A stretch of DNA of 64,000 bases from Aureimonas psammosilenae (GTDB lineage: Bacteria; Pseudomonadota; Alphaproteobacteria; Rhizobiales; Rhizobiaceae), in contig NZ_WEZG01000003.1 in assembly GCF_009176975.1 (NCBI RefSeq), positions 124,001 through 188,000 on the forward strand, in the 5' to 3' direction. This document shows positions 17,625-31,256 of this stretch, one piece after another; position 1 is the first letter of the stretch, and each line of letters opens with the position of its first letter. The position numbers and the translations under genes are program-made. A model generated the notes under the pieces. The model searched no databases. It was not told the origin of the DNA and saw only the letters and a program-made list of their open reading frames with translations.

Positions 17625-18212
17625 TCAGCTTTTCGCAAGACGTTCGAGTTTGGCCTTGGCGCTCGCGGGGTCTTCGCCATAGGCCAGCGTGGCCACGAGC
17701 TCGCCTTTCGAATCCAGGAGAAGCGTCGTCGCCGTGTGATCCATCGTGTAGTCCGGGCCTTCGCCGACCTTCTTGGAATAGATGCCCCAGCCTTTCAGCA
17801 TGGTCGCCACATCCTCCGGGCGTCCGGTGAGGGCGACGGCCTGCTTGTCGATGGCGCCGACATAGGTCCGCAGGATGTCCGGCGTATCGCGCTCTGGATC
17901 GACGGTCACGAACACGATCCGGAAGTCGCCGGTCTTCGCCAGCTCCTGCCGGTAGGCGCCGAGTTCCGCAAGAGTGGTCGGGCAGACATCCGGGCAATTC
18001 GTGAAACCGAAGAAGACGGCGCTCGGCTTGCCGCGGAACATGGCTTCGGTCACCGGCGTGCCGTTCTGATCTTCGAGGCGAAAGGGCGTGCCATAGGGAG
18101 CCGCTGCGCTTTGCTGCGATCCGGTGCCGAAGAAGGTCAAAGCCAGTGCGGCGCCGCCGAATAGGGCGATCATCGTCCAAAGCGCGATACGCAATACCGC
18201 CATCCTGCTCAT
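17625..18212 (-). CDS. SCO1/SenC family copper chaperone
   Basis: Thioredoxin-fold copper protein used in assembly of the CuA centre of cytochrome oxidase, 195 residues. One N-terminal membrane anchor (about residues 5-28) leads to a periplasmic domain with the copper ligands Cys73 and Cys77 in TNCPDVCPTT and His159 in TMDHTATT. The ATG at 18212 follows GGGGAAG. It shares the strand with prmA (13 nt apart) but no cytochrome oxidase gene is in the window. Confidence 0.93.
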   Translation of the reverse strand: MSRMAVLRIALWTMIALFGGAALALTFFGTGSQQSAAAPYGTPFRLEDQNGTPVTEAMFRGKPSAVFFGFTNCPDVCPTTLAELGAYRQELAKTGDFRIVFVTVDPERDTPDILRTYVGAIDKQAVALTGRPEDVATMLKGWGIYSKKVGEGPDYTMDHTATTLLLDSKGELVATLAYGEDPASAKAKLERLAKS

Positions 18213-18265
18213 GCGTCGCTTCCCCACCGTTGTTGCGCTTGGCGATACATCACGAGCGTCCGGGC

Positions 18266-19462
18266 TCAAAGTCCCCGCCGCGATCCGCGCTCGGAGAGAA
18301 GCGCGTAAAGAAAGGCGGCCGCCGGAAAACCGAGGCCGAGAACGCAGACGCCGGCCCAGCCGAAGCGGTCGAGCGCCGGGCTCGTCAAGGCCGATCCGAT
18401 CGCGCCGCCGGTGAAGAAGGTCGCCATGTAAACCGCGTTCAGGCGGTTGCGGATCGCCGGATCGAGCTGGAAGATTTCGCGCTGGCCGATCACGAGATTG
18501 GCCTGGACGCCGAGATCGATGAGGATGCCGGCGCACACCAGCGCGGCGAGCGAATGGGCTCCGGCGAGCGCGATGGCGAAGCCGGCGATCACGGTGCCGA
18601 TGGCGAGAAGCGTGCCGGTGCGGGAGTGCCCCCGGTCCGCCAACCGCCCCGCAACGGGCGCGGCGAAGACGCCGAGAACGCCGGACAAGGCGAAGAACGC
18701 GATGCCGGTCTGCGTCAGTTCGTGCGGCGGCCGCAGGAGGATCAGCGGCGCGCCCGTCCAGAACAACGAGAAACTCGCGAACAACGACGCATGATAAAGC
18801 GCCCGCCGGCGCAGCACGGGCTCGTGAACGAACAAGCGTCCAAGCGAGGCGACGAGGTAAGGATAGGAATGCGAAGCGACGGGCTTGCGGCGGGGCAAAA
18901 GCTTCAGGCTCGCCAGCATGATCGCCGTCACCACAGAGGCGGAGGCGAGAAAGACGCCCCGCCAACCGATATGCACGGACAGGAAGCTCGCCAGCGGGCG
19001 GGCGATCAGGATGCCGCCGAGAAGGCCGCTCATGACGTTGCCGACGACGCGCCCCCTGGCCGCGGGCGGCGCAAGGTGCGCGGCCAGCGGCACGAGCATC
19101 TGCGCGGCGGTGGAGGTAATGCCGACAACAAGCATCAGGGCGAAAAGCGCAGCAAGCCCCGGCGCCAGCGCAAAGCCGACGAGCCCGACGACATTCGCCG
19201 CCATGGTCGCCAGAATGAGGCTGCGGTTCTCCACGACGTCGCCGAGCGGCACAAGCGCAACAAGGCCAAGGCCGTAGCCGATCTGCGCGGCGGTAACGAT
19301 GGCGCTTTCCACGGATGGGTCGAGACCCACCGACTGCGCGATCGGGGCGACGAGGGGCTGCGCATAATAGAGATTGGCGGCGAGAGCGCCGCAGGCGAGC
19401 GCGAAGAAGGTCGTCAGCCCGAGGCCGAGGCCGTTCGTGGCGGAAAGTTGCTGGTCGCTCAT
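18266..19462 (-). CDS. MFS transporter
   Basis: A 398-residue major facilitator with about twelve membrane helices. The N terminus (FFALACGALAANLYYAQPL) resembles the YgaY/YnfM-like arabinose/drug efflux group of MFS carriers. The loop between helices 2 and 3 shows PLGDVVENRSLIL instead of a perfect GDRxGRR motif. Substrate cannot be predicted. Divergent from the Tim44-like gene, with a 155-nt gap. Confidence 0.87.
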   Translation of the reverse strand: MSDQQLSATNGLGLGLTTFFALACGALAANLYYAQPLVAPIAQSVGLDPSVESAIVTAAQIGYGLGLVALVPLGDVVENRSLILATMAANVVGLVGFALAPGLAALFALMLVVGITSTAAQMLVPLAAHLAPPAARGRVVGNVMSGLLGGILIARPLASFLSVHIGWRGVFLASASVVTAIMLASLKLLPRRKPVASHSYPYLVASLGRLFVHEPVLRRRALYHASLFASFSLFWTGAPLILLRPPHELTQTGIAFFALSGVLGVFAAPVAGRLADRGHSRTGTLLAIGTVIAGFAIALAGAHSLAALVCAGILIDLGVQANLVIGQREIFQLDPAIRNRLNAVYMATFFTGGAIGSALTSPALDRFGWAGVCVLGLGFPAAAFLYALLSERGSRRGL

Positions 19463-19617
19463 GCGCGGGTGCTAGAACCTGTCATCGCCGCGCACAAGCA
19501 CCGCCTCGCGCGACCGTCCGCCCCAAGGCGACAAACCCGCTCACCAAAGATTGCATCCCTTCGCAATCGCGGAACGGATACCCATATCATCATAGACGAA
19601 TCAACAGGGACCCGACC

Positions 19618-20586
19618 ATGATCGCCTCACGCAAGACCAGGCTGCTTTCAGCGCTCGGCGCTCTGGCCGTGGCCTTCACGATGGTGACGGTGGATGCCGC
19701 CGACGCGCGGCGCGGCGGCAGTTTCGGCAGCCGAGGAAGCCGCACCTTCGACTCGGCTCCCGCCACGAATACCGCGCCGAGCGTCGCCCCGGTCCAGCGC
19801 AGCACGACGCAGCCCGGCGCCGCCACCCAGCGCCCCGCGGCCGGCGCCGCCACACCCGCCGTCAACCGCCCGAGCTTCGGCGGCAACCTGATGCGCGGCC
19901 TGATGATCGGCGGCCTCGTCGGGCTTCTGATGGGCTCGGGCTTCGGCGGCCTCGCGGGCATGCTCGGCTTCCTCGTCCAGGCTCTCCTGCTCGCGCTCGT
20001 CGTGATGCTGGCGATCCGCTTCTTCCGCTCGCGCTCCTCTTCGCCGGCCATGGCGGGTGGCAGACCGCAGGGCATGCAGCGCTCGCAGGAGCCGAATGGC
20101 GGCCAGAGCTACGGCATCCCCGGAATCGGTTCGCGTGCTGCCATGGGCGGCGGCAGTGCGGCACGCCGTCCGGTGAACCGCGACGAGCTCGGCATCGGTG
20201 AAAACGACCTCAACACTTTCGAGCGCCGCTTGACCGAGTTGCAGGACGCCTATTCCCGTGAGGATTACGCGACGCTGGACCGGATCGCGACGCCGGAAAT
20301 GGTGAGCTATCTGGCCGAGGAACTCGCCCGCAACGCTTCGCAGGGTCTGCGCAACGAAGTCTCCGACGTCAGCCTTCTCCAGGGCGATGTCGCGGAAAGC
20401 TGGCGCGAAGCGAATAGCGACTACGCGACGGTTGCGATGCGCTATTCCTCGCGCGATGTCACGCGGGAGCGGACCAGTGGGCGCGTGGTTTCCGGCAATG
20501 AGCAACCGAGCGAGTCCACGGAAATCTGGACCTTCCTGCGCGAGCGCGGCGGTGAGTGGAAGCTGTCGGCCATTCAGGAGGCTTGA
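19618..20586 (+). CDS. Tim44-like domain protein
   Basis: A 322-residue inner-membrane or exported protein. It has a signal-like N terminus (residues 8-28), a Ser/Ala/Pro-rich linker (45-85), and two close hydrophobic segments with glycine zippers (LMRGLMIGGLVGLLMGSGFGG and the following helix, about 90-135). The C-terminal Tim44-like domain (about 185-322) starts DLNTFERRLTELQDAY and ends WTFLRERGGEWKLSAIQ. The family is widespread in alphaproteobacteria and related to mitochondrial Tim44, but the bacterial role is unsettled. ATG 19618 has AGGGA upstream. Confidence 0.88.
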   Translation: MIASRKTRLLSALGALAVAFTMVTVDAADARRGGSFGSRGSRTFDSAPATNTAPSVAPVQRSTTQPGAATQRPAAGAATPAVNRPSFGGNLMRGLMIGGLVGLLMGSGFGGLAGMLGFLVQALLLALVVMLAIRFFRSRSSSPAMAGGRPQGMQRSQEPNGGQSYGIPGIGSRAAMGGGSAARRPVNRDELGIGENDLNTFERRLTELQDAYSREDYATLDRIATPEMVSYLAEELARNASQGLRNEVSDVSLLQGDVAESWREANSDYATVAMRYSSRDVTRERTSGRVVSGNEQPSESTEIWTFLRERGGEWKLSAIQEA

Positions 20587-20617
20587 GAGCCTTCGCAGGT
20601 TGACGTCGGTACAATCG

Positions 20618-20645
20618 AAGGCGCCCCGCAACGGGCGCCTTTTTC
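20618..20645. terminator. Bidirectional terminator between Tim44-like gene and azlD
   Basis: Stem AAGGCGCCC / GGGCGCCTT with T-rich tail on the plus strand and an A-rich flank serving the minus strand. It lies between convergent genes. Confidence 0.88.
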
Positions 20646-20646
20646 G

Positions 20647-20943
20647 TTACAGGTTGAAGCTGCGTAAGGCGGCCACGATGGCGGTTGCTCCGAAGATCAC
20701 GATGAGGTTCGGCAGGCGGAAGGCGAGGATGCCGGCAGCGAGCAGAACAAGGCGTTCGCTCCATGTGCCGTCCACGAAACCCGGCACCGCGATGGTGACG
20801 AGAACCGCCGCCGGCACGGCATCGAGCGCCGCCTCGACCTTGGGCGGCAATGTTTGAAACCGGGCAACGGCGAGATAGCCGGCGACCCGCGTCGCGTAGG
20901 TCAGAAGCGCGCCGCCGAAGATGACCCACCAGAATCCGCTCAT
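20647..20943 (-). CDS. azlD: AzlD family branched-chain amino acid exporter subunit
   Basis: A 98-residue protein with about four membrane helices (TYATRVAGYLA, VPAAVLVTIAVPGF). It is the small partner of AzlC in exporters of branched-chain amino acids or their analogues (BrnE type). Overlaps azlC by 4 nt. Ends at the bidirectional terminator. Confidence 0.92.
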   Translation of the reverse strand: MSGFWWVIFGGALLTYATRVAGYLAVARFQTLPPKVEAALDAVPAAVLVTIAVPGFVDGTWSERLVLLAAGILAFRLPNLIVIFGATAIVAALRSFNL

Positions 20944-21635
20944 GCCTCGCCGTCCTTCGCGCGGTTCGGGGTGACGATGGCCGCGTAGGCGATGCCGGCG
21001 AGGCCGCCGAACGTGACGTGCCAGGGCGGCCCGACGACCACGTAGAGAAGACCGGCCGTCGCCGCCGAGACGAGCGCCACCATCCTGAAGTTCGCCCGTT
21101 TGCGGAAGTCGGTGACGAGCGCGAGGAAATAAACCGGCAGAATGAAATCGAGCGCCACGGCATGCGGGTTCGTGACCAGCTTGCCGAAATGATATCCGAT
21201 CCAGGACGATGCGACCCAGCCGGCATAGAGCGCGATGGCGAAGGAGAAGTAGAAGCTCTTGGTGAGCGGCTTGTCCGCCGCCCTCGCCTCTGCCGCGCCG
21301 AAACTCGGATCGACCAGCAGAAAGAAGGCCAACGCCTTCTGCCACCAAGAGAAGCGCGTCAGGTGACGCCCGATCGATGCCGAATAAAGCACGTGGCGGA
21401 AATTCAGCGCAAAAATCGACAGAAGCACCGCCCACAGGGGCGAACCGAGCCCGATCATCTGGATCGCCGCAAGCTGGCTCGCGCCGGCATAAACAAGACC
21501 GCCGAAGCCGAGCGTCTGCCCGAGCGTGAGCCCTGAGGACACGGAAACCGTTCCATAGACCGCCCCGAAGGGCACGATCACCGCGAGAACGGGAATGACT
21601 TCGCGCAGGCCTGCGCGCGCTTCATGAAAGGACAA
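20940..21635 (-). CDS. azlC: AzlC family branched-chain amino acid exporter subunit
   Basis: A 231-residue membrane protein, the large subunit of an AzlCD/BrnFE exporter. It carries the family motifs IVPFGAVYGTV, YAGASQLAAIQMI and ALNFRHVLYSASI. It precedes azlD with a 4-nt overlap. No regulator is adjacent. Confidence 0.93.
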   Translation of the reverse strand: MSFHEARAGLREVIPVLAVIVPFGAVYGTVSVSSGLTLGQTLGFGGLVYAGASQLAAIQMIGLGSPLWAVLLSIFALNFRHVLYSASIGRHLTRFSWWQKALAFFLLVDPSFGAAEARAADKPLTKSFYFSFAIALYAGWVASSWIGYHFGKLVTNPHAVALDFILPVYFLALVTDFRKRANFRMVALVSAATAGLLYVVVGPPWHVTFGGLAGIAYAAIVTPNRAKDGEA

Positions 21636-21702
21636 ATCGGAGTTCCATGGCCGAGATCGCCACCCGACCTCTAGCCGGCCGGTTGCGCCAAAGCCAGCAT
21701 CG

Positions 21703-22572
21703 TCAGGCGGCGTCGAAGACGCGAAGGCTGGCGGACAGAAGCGTCGAAAGCTGCCGGCCTTCTTCTTCCGAGCCGACCATGACGGCGCGGTAATCGCCGG
21801 ACAGAAGCGACTTCATGTGCCGGCATTCGGCGCGGAACTTGGCGCCGGGACAGGAGCAGAAGAGCTTGCGGTCACTTCGCCCATCGGTGCGCAGCACCAT
21901 GTCGTAGGGGGTGCCCTTGCTGCCGCTGACGCGAAAGCGCAGCACGTTCTCGATCTTCGGGCGCCCCATGCGCGCGGCCATCGCGCGATCGGCGATGCCG
22001 CCCTCGCGCCTTGCGGAAGCGGCCGCCACGCGCTTGCGCAATGACAAACGGTCGGCAAGTTCGTTGACGCACGCCGCCCCCGCCTGCCGCGCCCCTTCCA
22101 GCGCGATCTCGGCGCAGGCCATGGCGTCCTCCCCCGCATGGTGATGCCGGAAGCCGATGCCGAACTTCGCGGCGAGCGCGGACAAGCGCTTGCTCGGCTC
22201 TTCCGGCCAAAGACGCCGCGCGAGGCTGACCGTGCAGAAGGAATCGAAACACGGCTGCGGCAGCCGGTAATGGGCGAGCGTCGCGGCAAGGACGCGCATA
22301 TCGAAGGACGCGTTGTGCGCCAGAACAAGCGCGCCGCCGAACTCTTGCTCGATATCCCGCCAAAGATCCGGGAACTCCGGGGCGTCCAGAACATCGGTCG
22401 GCCGAATGCCATGCACGCGGATATTGCCGGGATCGAAGACGAGTTCGGGCGGCCGCACTAGGCTGTAGAGGCGGCGCGTCACCGCGCCGTCTTCCACGAA
22501 GGCGAGGCCGATCGCGCAGGCGCTGGCCGGCGAGCGGTTCGCGGTCTCGAAATCCAGGGCAACGATGGTCAT
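21703..22572 (-). CDS. DEDDh 3'-5' exonuclease with C-terminal zinc-finger-like motif
   Basis: A 289-residue protein. Residues 1-165 form an RNase T/DNA polymerase III epsilon-type exonuclease: Exo I Asp7-x-Glu9 (VALDFET), Exo II around LAHNASFDMRVL, and Exo III His-x4-Asp in HHHAGEDAMACA. The C-terminal part contains CSCPGAKFRAECRHM, a CxC...CxH arrangement resembling a SWIM or related zinc-binding motif, preceded by KGTPYDMVLRTDG. It is probably involved in DNA repair or processing; ligA lies 13 nt downstream on the same strand. Confidence 0.88.
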   Translation of the reverse strand: MTIVALDFETANRSPASACAIGLAFVEDGAVTRRLYSLVRPPELVFDPGNIRVHGIRPTDVLDAPEFPDLWRDIEQEFGGALVLAHNASFDMRVLAATLAHYRLPQPCFDSFCTVSLARRLWPEEPSKRLSALAAKFGIGFRHHHAGEDAMACAEIALEGARQAGAACVNELADRLSLRKRVAAASARREGGIADRAMAARMGRPKIENVLRFRVSGSKGTPYDMVLRTDGRSDRKLFCSCPGAKFRAECRHMKSLLSGDYRAVMVGSEEEGRQLSTLLSASLRVFDAA

Positions 22573-22585
22573 GGAACGAGATGAA

Positions 22586-26807
<4,222 letters not shown>

Positions 26808-27068
26808 GGAACGTAGTCGGTAGTCCCGAAGACCAGAAAAGGCAAGCCGGGCGAAGATAGGTGCGGCTGCGGCCCACGGGAAGCGGGCAACCGCCCGTTA
26901 AATTTTCCGCGTCAGATTACGCACTTTTCGCGGGCATCAAGCAGCGGCGCCGGGCCAGCGGCGCATCGGGGACGATGGGCCTCCCCCGACCGAGGCGACG
27001 GCCTCGCCCGCGAAACGGAGATGATACGATGTGGATGATTCCGCTCAGTATCACGTTTGAAATGAAAA

Positions 27069-27104
27069 GAACCCGGAGCACCTGGCAAGTGACTCTCCGG
27101 GTTC
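27069..27104 (-). terminator. Second terminator downstream of bamD
   Basis: 10-bp perfect stem GAACCCGGAG / CTCCGGGTTC, followed on the minus strand by TTTTCATTTC. It lies 20 nt beyond another hairpin, giving a tandem arrangement. Confidence 0.8.
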
Positions 27105-27123
27105 GATTCATCTTCTAACGAAA

Positions 27124-27147
27124 GGGTGGCGGCTTTCGTCGCCACCC
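27124..27147 (-). terminator. First terminator downstream of bamD
   Basis: 8-bp perfect stem GGGTGGCG / CGCCACCC with an 8-nt loop, followed on the minus strand by TTTCGTT. It lies about 40 nt after the bamD stop. Confidence 0.8.
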
Positions 27148-27189
27148 GCTCCATCAAGATAATACAGCTTCACTGCAAATCAAAGCGGC

Positions 27190-28062
27190 TCAGCTCGAGC
27201 CGGTGATGGTGCGCGTCGCCTTGGTGAACCACGAGTCGCCACCCGCGGCGCGCGGCTCGAGCCCCTTGGACTGCAACAGCGCGTAGGAATCCTTGTACCA
27301 CTGCGAGTCGGGGAAGTTCTGGCCGAGCACGGAAGCGGAGGCCTGGGCTTCCTGCGTCAGACCCATCGCGTAATAGGCTTCGGTCAGGCGGCTGAGGGCT
27401 TCCTCGACATGGCGGGTCTGCGGATACTGGTCCACGACCGTCTTGAAGCGGTTGATGGCGGCGAGATACTCGCGGCGCTCCAGATAATAGCGGCCGACCT
27501 GCATCTCCTTGCCGGCGAGCTGGTCGCGCGCCATGCGCACCTTGGAGCGGGCGTCCTCGGCATATTCGGACTCGGGATAGCGATCCACGACCTCCTGCAT
27601 GGCGGACACGGCGCGCGCCGTGTCGCGCTGGTCGCGCGTCACATCCGGGATCTGACGGAAATAGGACAGGCCCATGATGTACTGCGCATAAGGCGCTTCA
27701 TCCGTGCCGGGATAGGTCGACAGATAACGCCGCGAGGACGTCACGGCCGTGTCGTAATCGCCGTTGCGATAGGCGGCGAAGGCGCGCATCACGAGCGCCT
27801 TCCTGGCCCATTCGGAATAGGGATACTGGCGATCGATCGCCTCGAACTTCTTGGTAGCCTCGCCCAGACGCCCGCCGTCGAGATTGGCGAGACCCTGGTT
27901 GTAGAGCTGGTCCGCCGGCTCCGTCTGAGCGGCGAGCGCGAGTGGATCGACATCATCCTTCTCGCCGCCGAACAGGCAACCGGAAAGGGACATCGCGCCG
28001 CCCATGAGGCCAGCACAGAGCAAAAGACGGACGGGCGACGTCCGCTTCGTGATATCGCGCAT
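27190..28062 (-). CDS. bamD: Outer membrane assembly lipoprotein BamD
   Basis: TPR lipoprotein of the BAM complex that folds outer-membrane proteins, 290 residues. The signal peptide ends in the lipobox LSGC (Cys29), so the mature protein is anchored to the outer membrane. Five TPR-like repeats follow, with [15 protein letters not shown] and [19 protein letters not shown] typical of BamD/ComL. It lies downstream of lpxC, a conserved alphaproteobacterial order. A gap of 243 nt before it likely contains its promoter. Confidence 0.95.
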   Translation of the reverse strand: MRDITKRTSPVRLLLCAGLMGGAMSLSGCLFGGEKDDVDPLALAAQTEPADQLYNQGLANLDGGRLGEATKKFEAIDRQYPYSEWARKALVMRAFAAYRNGDYDTAVTSSRRYLSTYPGTDEAPYAQYIMGLSYFRQIPDVTRDQRDTARAVSAMQEVVDRYPESEYAEDARSKVRMARDQLAGKEMQVGRYYLERREYLAAINRFKTVVDQYPQTRHVEEALSRLTEAYYAMGLTQEAQASASVLGQNFPDSQWYKDSYALLQSKGLEPRAAGGDSWFTKATRTITGSS

Positions 28063-28305
28063 GATCGCGCCTTCCCCTGATGGTCCCCTTATGGCCGCTG
28101 CGTTCTAAAGGACGACGCGGACCCCCACAATGTTGAGAAAGGGTTTATGACGCCTTTTTTAAGGCGATGGCAGCATAAGCACGGAATCGCGAGTAAAAAA
28201 CGGCGACGCTAAGGAAAACGCTTGCCAACGGACAAGGAATTTCCGGCGCTTTTCCAAGAATCGTCCCGACGACGATCCTCGACCTCGCCGTGTCGCCCGC
28301 GTCGC

Positions 28306-29253
28306 TTAAAGCGTCTGAGGTCCGTAGGCCGGCGCAGCGACGGCGGCGATCAGCGGCGAATGGCGGACGATGTCGCGGCGACGGGCTGGCAGTTCGATCA
28401 TGTCGTAGGCCGTCGAATCGCGAAGAAGTGCCTGGAGAGCCAGCGCGTTCAGCTTGTGACCGCCCTTGTAGGACCGGTAGCAGCCGAGAATGCGCGAGCC
28501 TGCGAGCGACTGGTCGCCGATGGCGTCCAGCGTCTTATGCCGCACGAACTCGTCGGCATAGCGAAGACCGTCCGGGTTGATCACGCGGTCATCGTCACCG
28601 ATCACCACGGAGTTCTCCAGCGACGAGCCGAGCGCGTGGCCGGAGGCCCAGAGCCGCTCGACATCCTTCATGAAGCCGAAGGTGCGCGCGCGGGACAGTT
28701 CGGACTTGAACAACGCCGGGGTCAGTTCCCCCGCGAAAACCTGCCGGCCAATCGCCTGGCTGGCGAAATCGATCTCGACCTCGAAGCGCGTTCCGTAGTG
28801 CGGCACGAACTCGGCCCAGCCGGCTGCCGTTTCCACGCGAACGGGCTTCAGAACGCGAATATAGCTGCGTTTGGCGGATTGCTGCTCGAGCCCTACCCGC
28901 TCGATAGCTTCCACGAAGCGTTCCGAACACCCGTCCATGATGGGCACTTCGCTGCCGTCGATCTCGATCACGACATTGTCGATGTTCATGGCATAGAGCG
29001 CTGCCATAAGATGCTCGACGGTGGAGACATGCGCGCCGTCGAGACTGCCGACGATCGTCGCGAGATCCGTGGCCGGAACGTTGGAGGAAACAGCAGCGAT
29101 CGTCCGCGCTTCCCCGCAAGCGCTCGTCACGCGGAACCGAATGCCGGAGTCCATCTCGGCAGGCACCAGGCTGAGCGAAATGGGTTTACCGGTATGAACG
29201 CCGACGCCCGTGAAATCCGCCCTGGCCTTGATGGTCTGCTGGTAGATGATCAC
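28306..29253 (-). CDS. lpxC: UDP-3-O-acyl-N-acetylglucosamine deacetylase
   Basis: Zinc amidase for the committed step of lipid A synthesis, 315 residues. The zinc ligands appear as His81 (STVEHLMAAL), His and Asp in RHKTLDAIGD, with the catalytic His in GGHKLNAL. The N terminus (QQTIKARADFTGVGVHTG) is diagnostic. It lies between ftsZ and bamD on the same strand. Confidence 0.97.
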   Translation of the reverse strand: MIIYQQTIKARADFTGVGVHTGKPISLSLVPAEMDSGIRFRVTSACGEARTIAAVSSNVPATDLATIVGSLDGAHVSTVEHLMAALYAMNIDNVVIEIDGSEVPIMDGCSERFVEAIERVGLEQQSAKRSYIRVLKPVRVETAAGWAEFVPHYGTRFEVEIDFASQAIGRQVFAGELTPALFKSELSRARTFGFMKDVERLWASGHALGSSLENSVVIGDDDRVINPDGLRYADEFVRHKTLDAIGDQSLAGSRILGCYRSYKGGHKLNALALQALLRDSTAYDMIELPARRRDIVRHSPLIAAVAAPAYGPQTL

Positions 29254-29541
29254 GTCTGGCAGTTCCTTGCACCGACTCTACGCTGATGGCTGCCTTCGAG
29301 AGGGGCTGCCGCGTCCGGCTTGTGGTTCGCCGGAAGGCCGGCGTTCGAGGCTGGATCGTGTTGCTTTTCCAACTATGAAGATACGGGGCCGTTGCATCTC
29401 GGCCAAATCACGGATTCTAACCCCGTGTTACTGCGAAAGCTTCACACAGGCTGAAATAACTCAGTCGTATCAGTTGTTTAAAATGCGTGTTCCGCCGCCT
29501 TGCGGCGACGGAACTGTGTTTCAACAGCAACGGTCGGTGGA
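29254..29541. promoter_or_regulatory. Intergenic region between ftsZ and lpxC
   Basis: 288 nt with no gene. It is less GC-rich than its surroundings and probably contains the lpxC promoter. A degenerate CTAA-N7-TTAC (29417-29431) resembles a weak CtrA site, with an adjoining GATTC methylation-type sequence. No clear hairpin terminator for ftsZ was seen. Confidence 0.4.
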
Positions 29542-31137
29542 TCAGCTCGACTGGCGGCGCAGGAAGGCCGGGATTTCGAGCTGCTCGTCGTCGCTCATCG
29601 GACGCTGCGAGCTCTGGGGACGCGAAGGCGATTCGGCGGCCGGACGGCGCGGCGCGTAGGGGTTCTGCGTCACCGCACGGGCCTGGGCGGCATGAGCGGC
29701 GGCCACGTCCTGCGCTTCTTCTTCCTCACGGCGCGAAAGACCACGGGTCAGCCGGTTGAGAAGGCCGGACATCGGGCCCTTGTCCTCGCTGGCAACCGGA
29801 GCGGTCGGCTCGGTCTGCGCGGCGCGATGGGTGATCTCGGCATGCACCATCGGGGGGAAGTCCTCGACACGGGGCATCCGGGCCTGCGGCGCGGCGGCGG
29901 GAACCTCGCGACGCATCACCTGCTGGGGAGCCGGCTGGGCGACCACGACATCGGCGATCTCGGCTTCGAGAGCGGCGGTGAAGTCGTCTTCCATCGTGCT
30001 CGGGGCGACCGGGGCCGGAGCCTCGTAGGCCGGAGCGGCGGCGACCGGCGCGGGCCGGGTCTGCGCCACCGGGGCGACCGGCGCCGGCTGCACCGCGGGC
30101 TGCGCCGAGACCGGACGCTGCATCATCGGCGCATGGCGCACTTCAATAGGGCGCTCGGCGATCTCCATCGCGGTCTTGTCGATGCCAGTGGCGACGACGG
30201 ACACGCGGATCACGCCTTCCAGGTTCTCGTCGAAGGTCGCGCCGAGGATGATGTTGGCATCGGAGTCGACTTCCTCGCGGATGCGGGTCGCGGCTTCATC
30301 CACCTCGAAGAGGGTGAGGTCGCGGCCGCCGGTGATCGAGATCAGGAGGCCCTTGGCGCCCTTCATCGAGGTCTCGTCGAGGAGCGGGTTGGCGATCGCG
30401 GCTTCGGCCGCCGCCATAGCGCGCCCGTCGCCGGAAGCCTCGCCGGTGCCCATCATGGCCTTGCCCATCTCGCGCATCACGGAGCGAACATCCGCGAAGT
30501 CGAGGTTGATGAGGCCTTCCTTGACCATGAGGTCGGTGATGCAGGCGACGCCGGAATAAAGGACCTGGTCGGCCATGCCGAAGGCATCGGCGAAGGTGGT
30601 CTTGTCGTTGGCGATGCGGAAGAGGTTCTGGTTCGGAATGACGATCAGCGTATCGACGTTCTTCTGCAGATCCTCGATGCCCTGATCGGCGATGCGCATG
30701 CGGCGCTGGCCTTCGAAGTGGAAGGGCTTCGTCACGACGCCAACCGTCAGTATACCCTTCTCGCGCGCCGCGCGGGCGACGACCGGAGCCGCGCCGGTGC
30801 CCGTGCCGCCGCCCATGCCGGCGGTGACGAAGCACATATGCGAGCCGAGAAGGTGGTCGCAGATCTCGTCCAGCGACTCTTCGGCGGCCGCGCGGCCGAC
30901 TTCCGGCTGCGAACCGGCGCCGAGGCCTTCGGTCACGGCGACGCCCATCTGGATGATGCGCTCGGCGCGGGAGGAACGGAGCGCCTGCGCGTCCGTATTG
31001 GCGATCACGAACTCCACACCCTCGAGGCCCGCATCGATCATGTTGTTGACGGCATTGCAGCCGCCGCCGCCAACGCCGAACACGGTGATGCGGGGCTTCA
31101 ACTCGGTGATGTCGGGCTTGGCGAGATTGATCGGCAT
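29542..31137 (-). CDS. ftsZ: Cell division GTPase FtsZ
   Basis: Tubulin-like protein forming the Z-ring, 531 residues; the extra length compared with E. coli (383) is a linker typical of alphaproteobacteria. The GTPase signature [11 protein letters not shown] is at about residues 109-119, the T7 loop region [11 protein letters not shown] at about 210. A long Pro/Ala/Gln-rich linker (about 340-515) leads to the conserved C-terminal peptide [10 protein letters not shown] that binds FtsA and other partners. The ATG at 31137 has AGAGGA upstream. Confidence 0.98.
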   Translation of the reverse strand: MPINLAKPDITELKPRITVFGVGGGGCNAVNNMIDAGLEGVEFVIANTDAQALRSSRAERIIQMGVAVTEGLGAGSQPEVGRAAAEESLDEICDHLLGSHMCFVTAGMGGGTGTGAAPVVARAAREKGILTVGVVTKPFHFEGQRRMRIADQGIEDLQKNVDTLIVIPNQNLFRIANDKTTFADAFGMADQVLYSGVACITDLMVKEGLINLDFADVRSVMREMGKAMMGTGEASGDGRAMAAAEAAIANPLLDETSMKGAKGLLISITGGRDLTLFEVDEAATRIREEVDSDANIILGATFDENLEGVIRVSVVATGIDKTAMEIAERPIEVRHAPMMQRPVSAQPAVQPAPVAPVAQTRPAPVAAAPAYEAPAPVAPSTMEDDFTAALEAEIADVVVAQPAPQQVMRREVPAAAPQARMPRVEDFPPMVHAEITHRAAQTEPTAPVASEDKGPMSGLLNRLTRGLSRREEEEAQDVAAAHAAQARAVTQNPYAPRRPAAESPSRPQSSQRPMSDDEQLEIPAFLRRQSS

Positions 31138-31256
31138 GTCCTTGAGTCCTCTTTCCGATTTGGGGCCGCAGCGCCGCGCCGCCCTTCTCGATTTCTCTTG
31201 GGTGTTGGGCGCGCGGCGCGCGCTTGAGGGTTTTCCCGAGGGGCTCGAAGCGCCCG

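Noticed and set aside
27029-27118. A 29-codon plus-strand frame with GGAG upstream between recN and bamD
   Set aside because: It coincides with a 10-bp terminator stem and its tail on the other strand, which explains the sequence better. No domain or membrane pattern was recognised.
29417-29431. CTAA-N7-TTAC upstream of lpxC as a CtrA site
   Set aside because: Two of eight core bases deviate and it lies about 165 nt from lpxC; too weak to call as a site.
29500-31227. Long plus-strand open frame opposite ftsZ
   Set aside because: Shadow frame in GC-rich DNA, with no family match and complete overlap with ftsZ; similar long frames lie opposite uvrD and the murG-ftsW-murD region.
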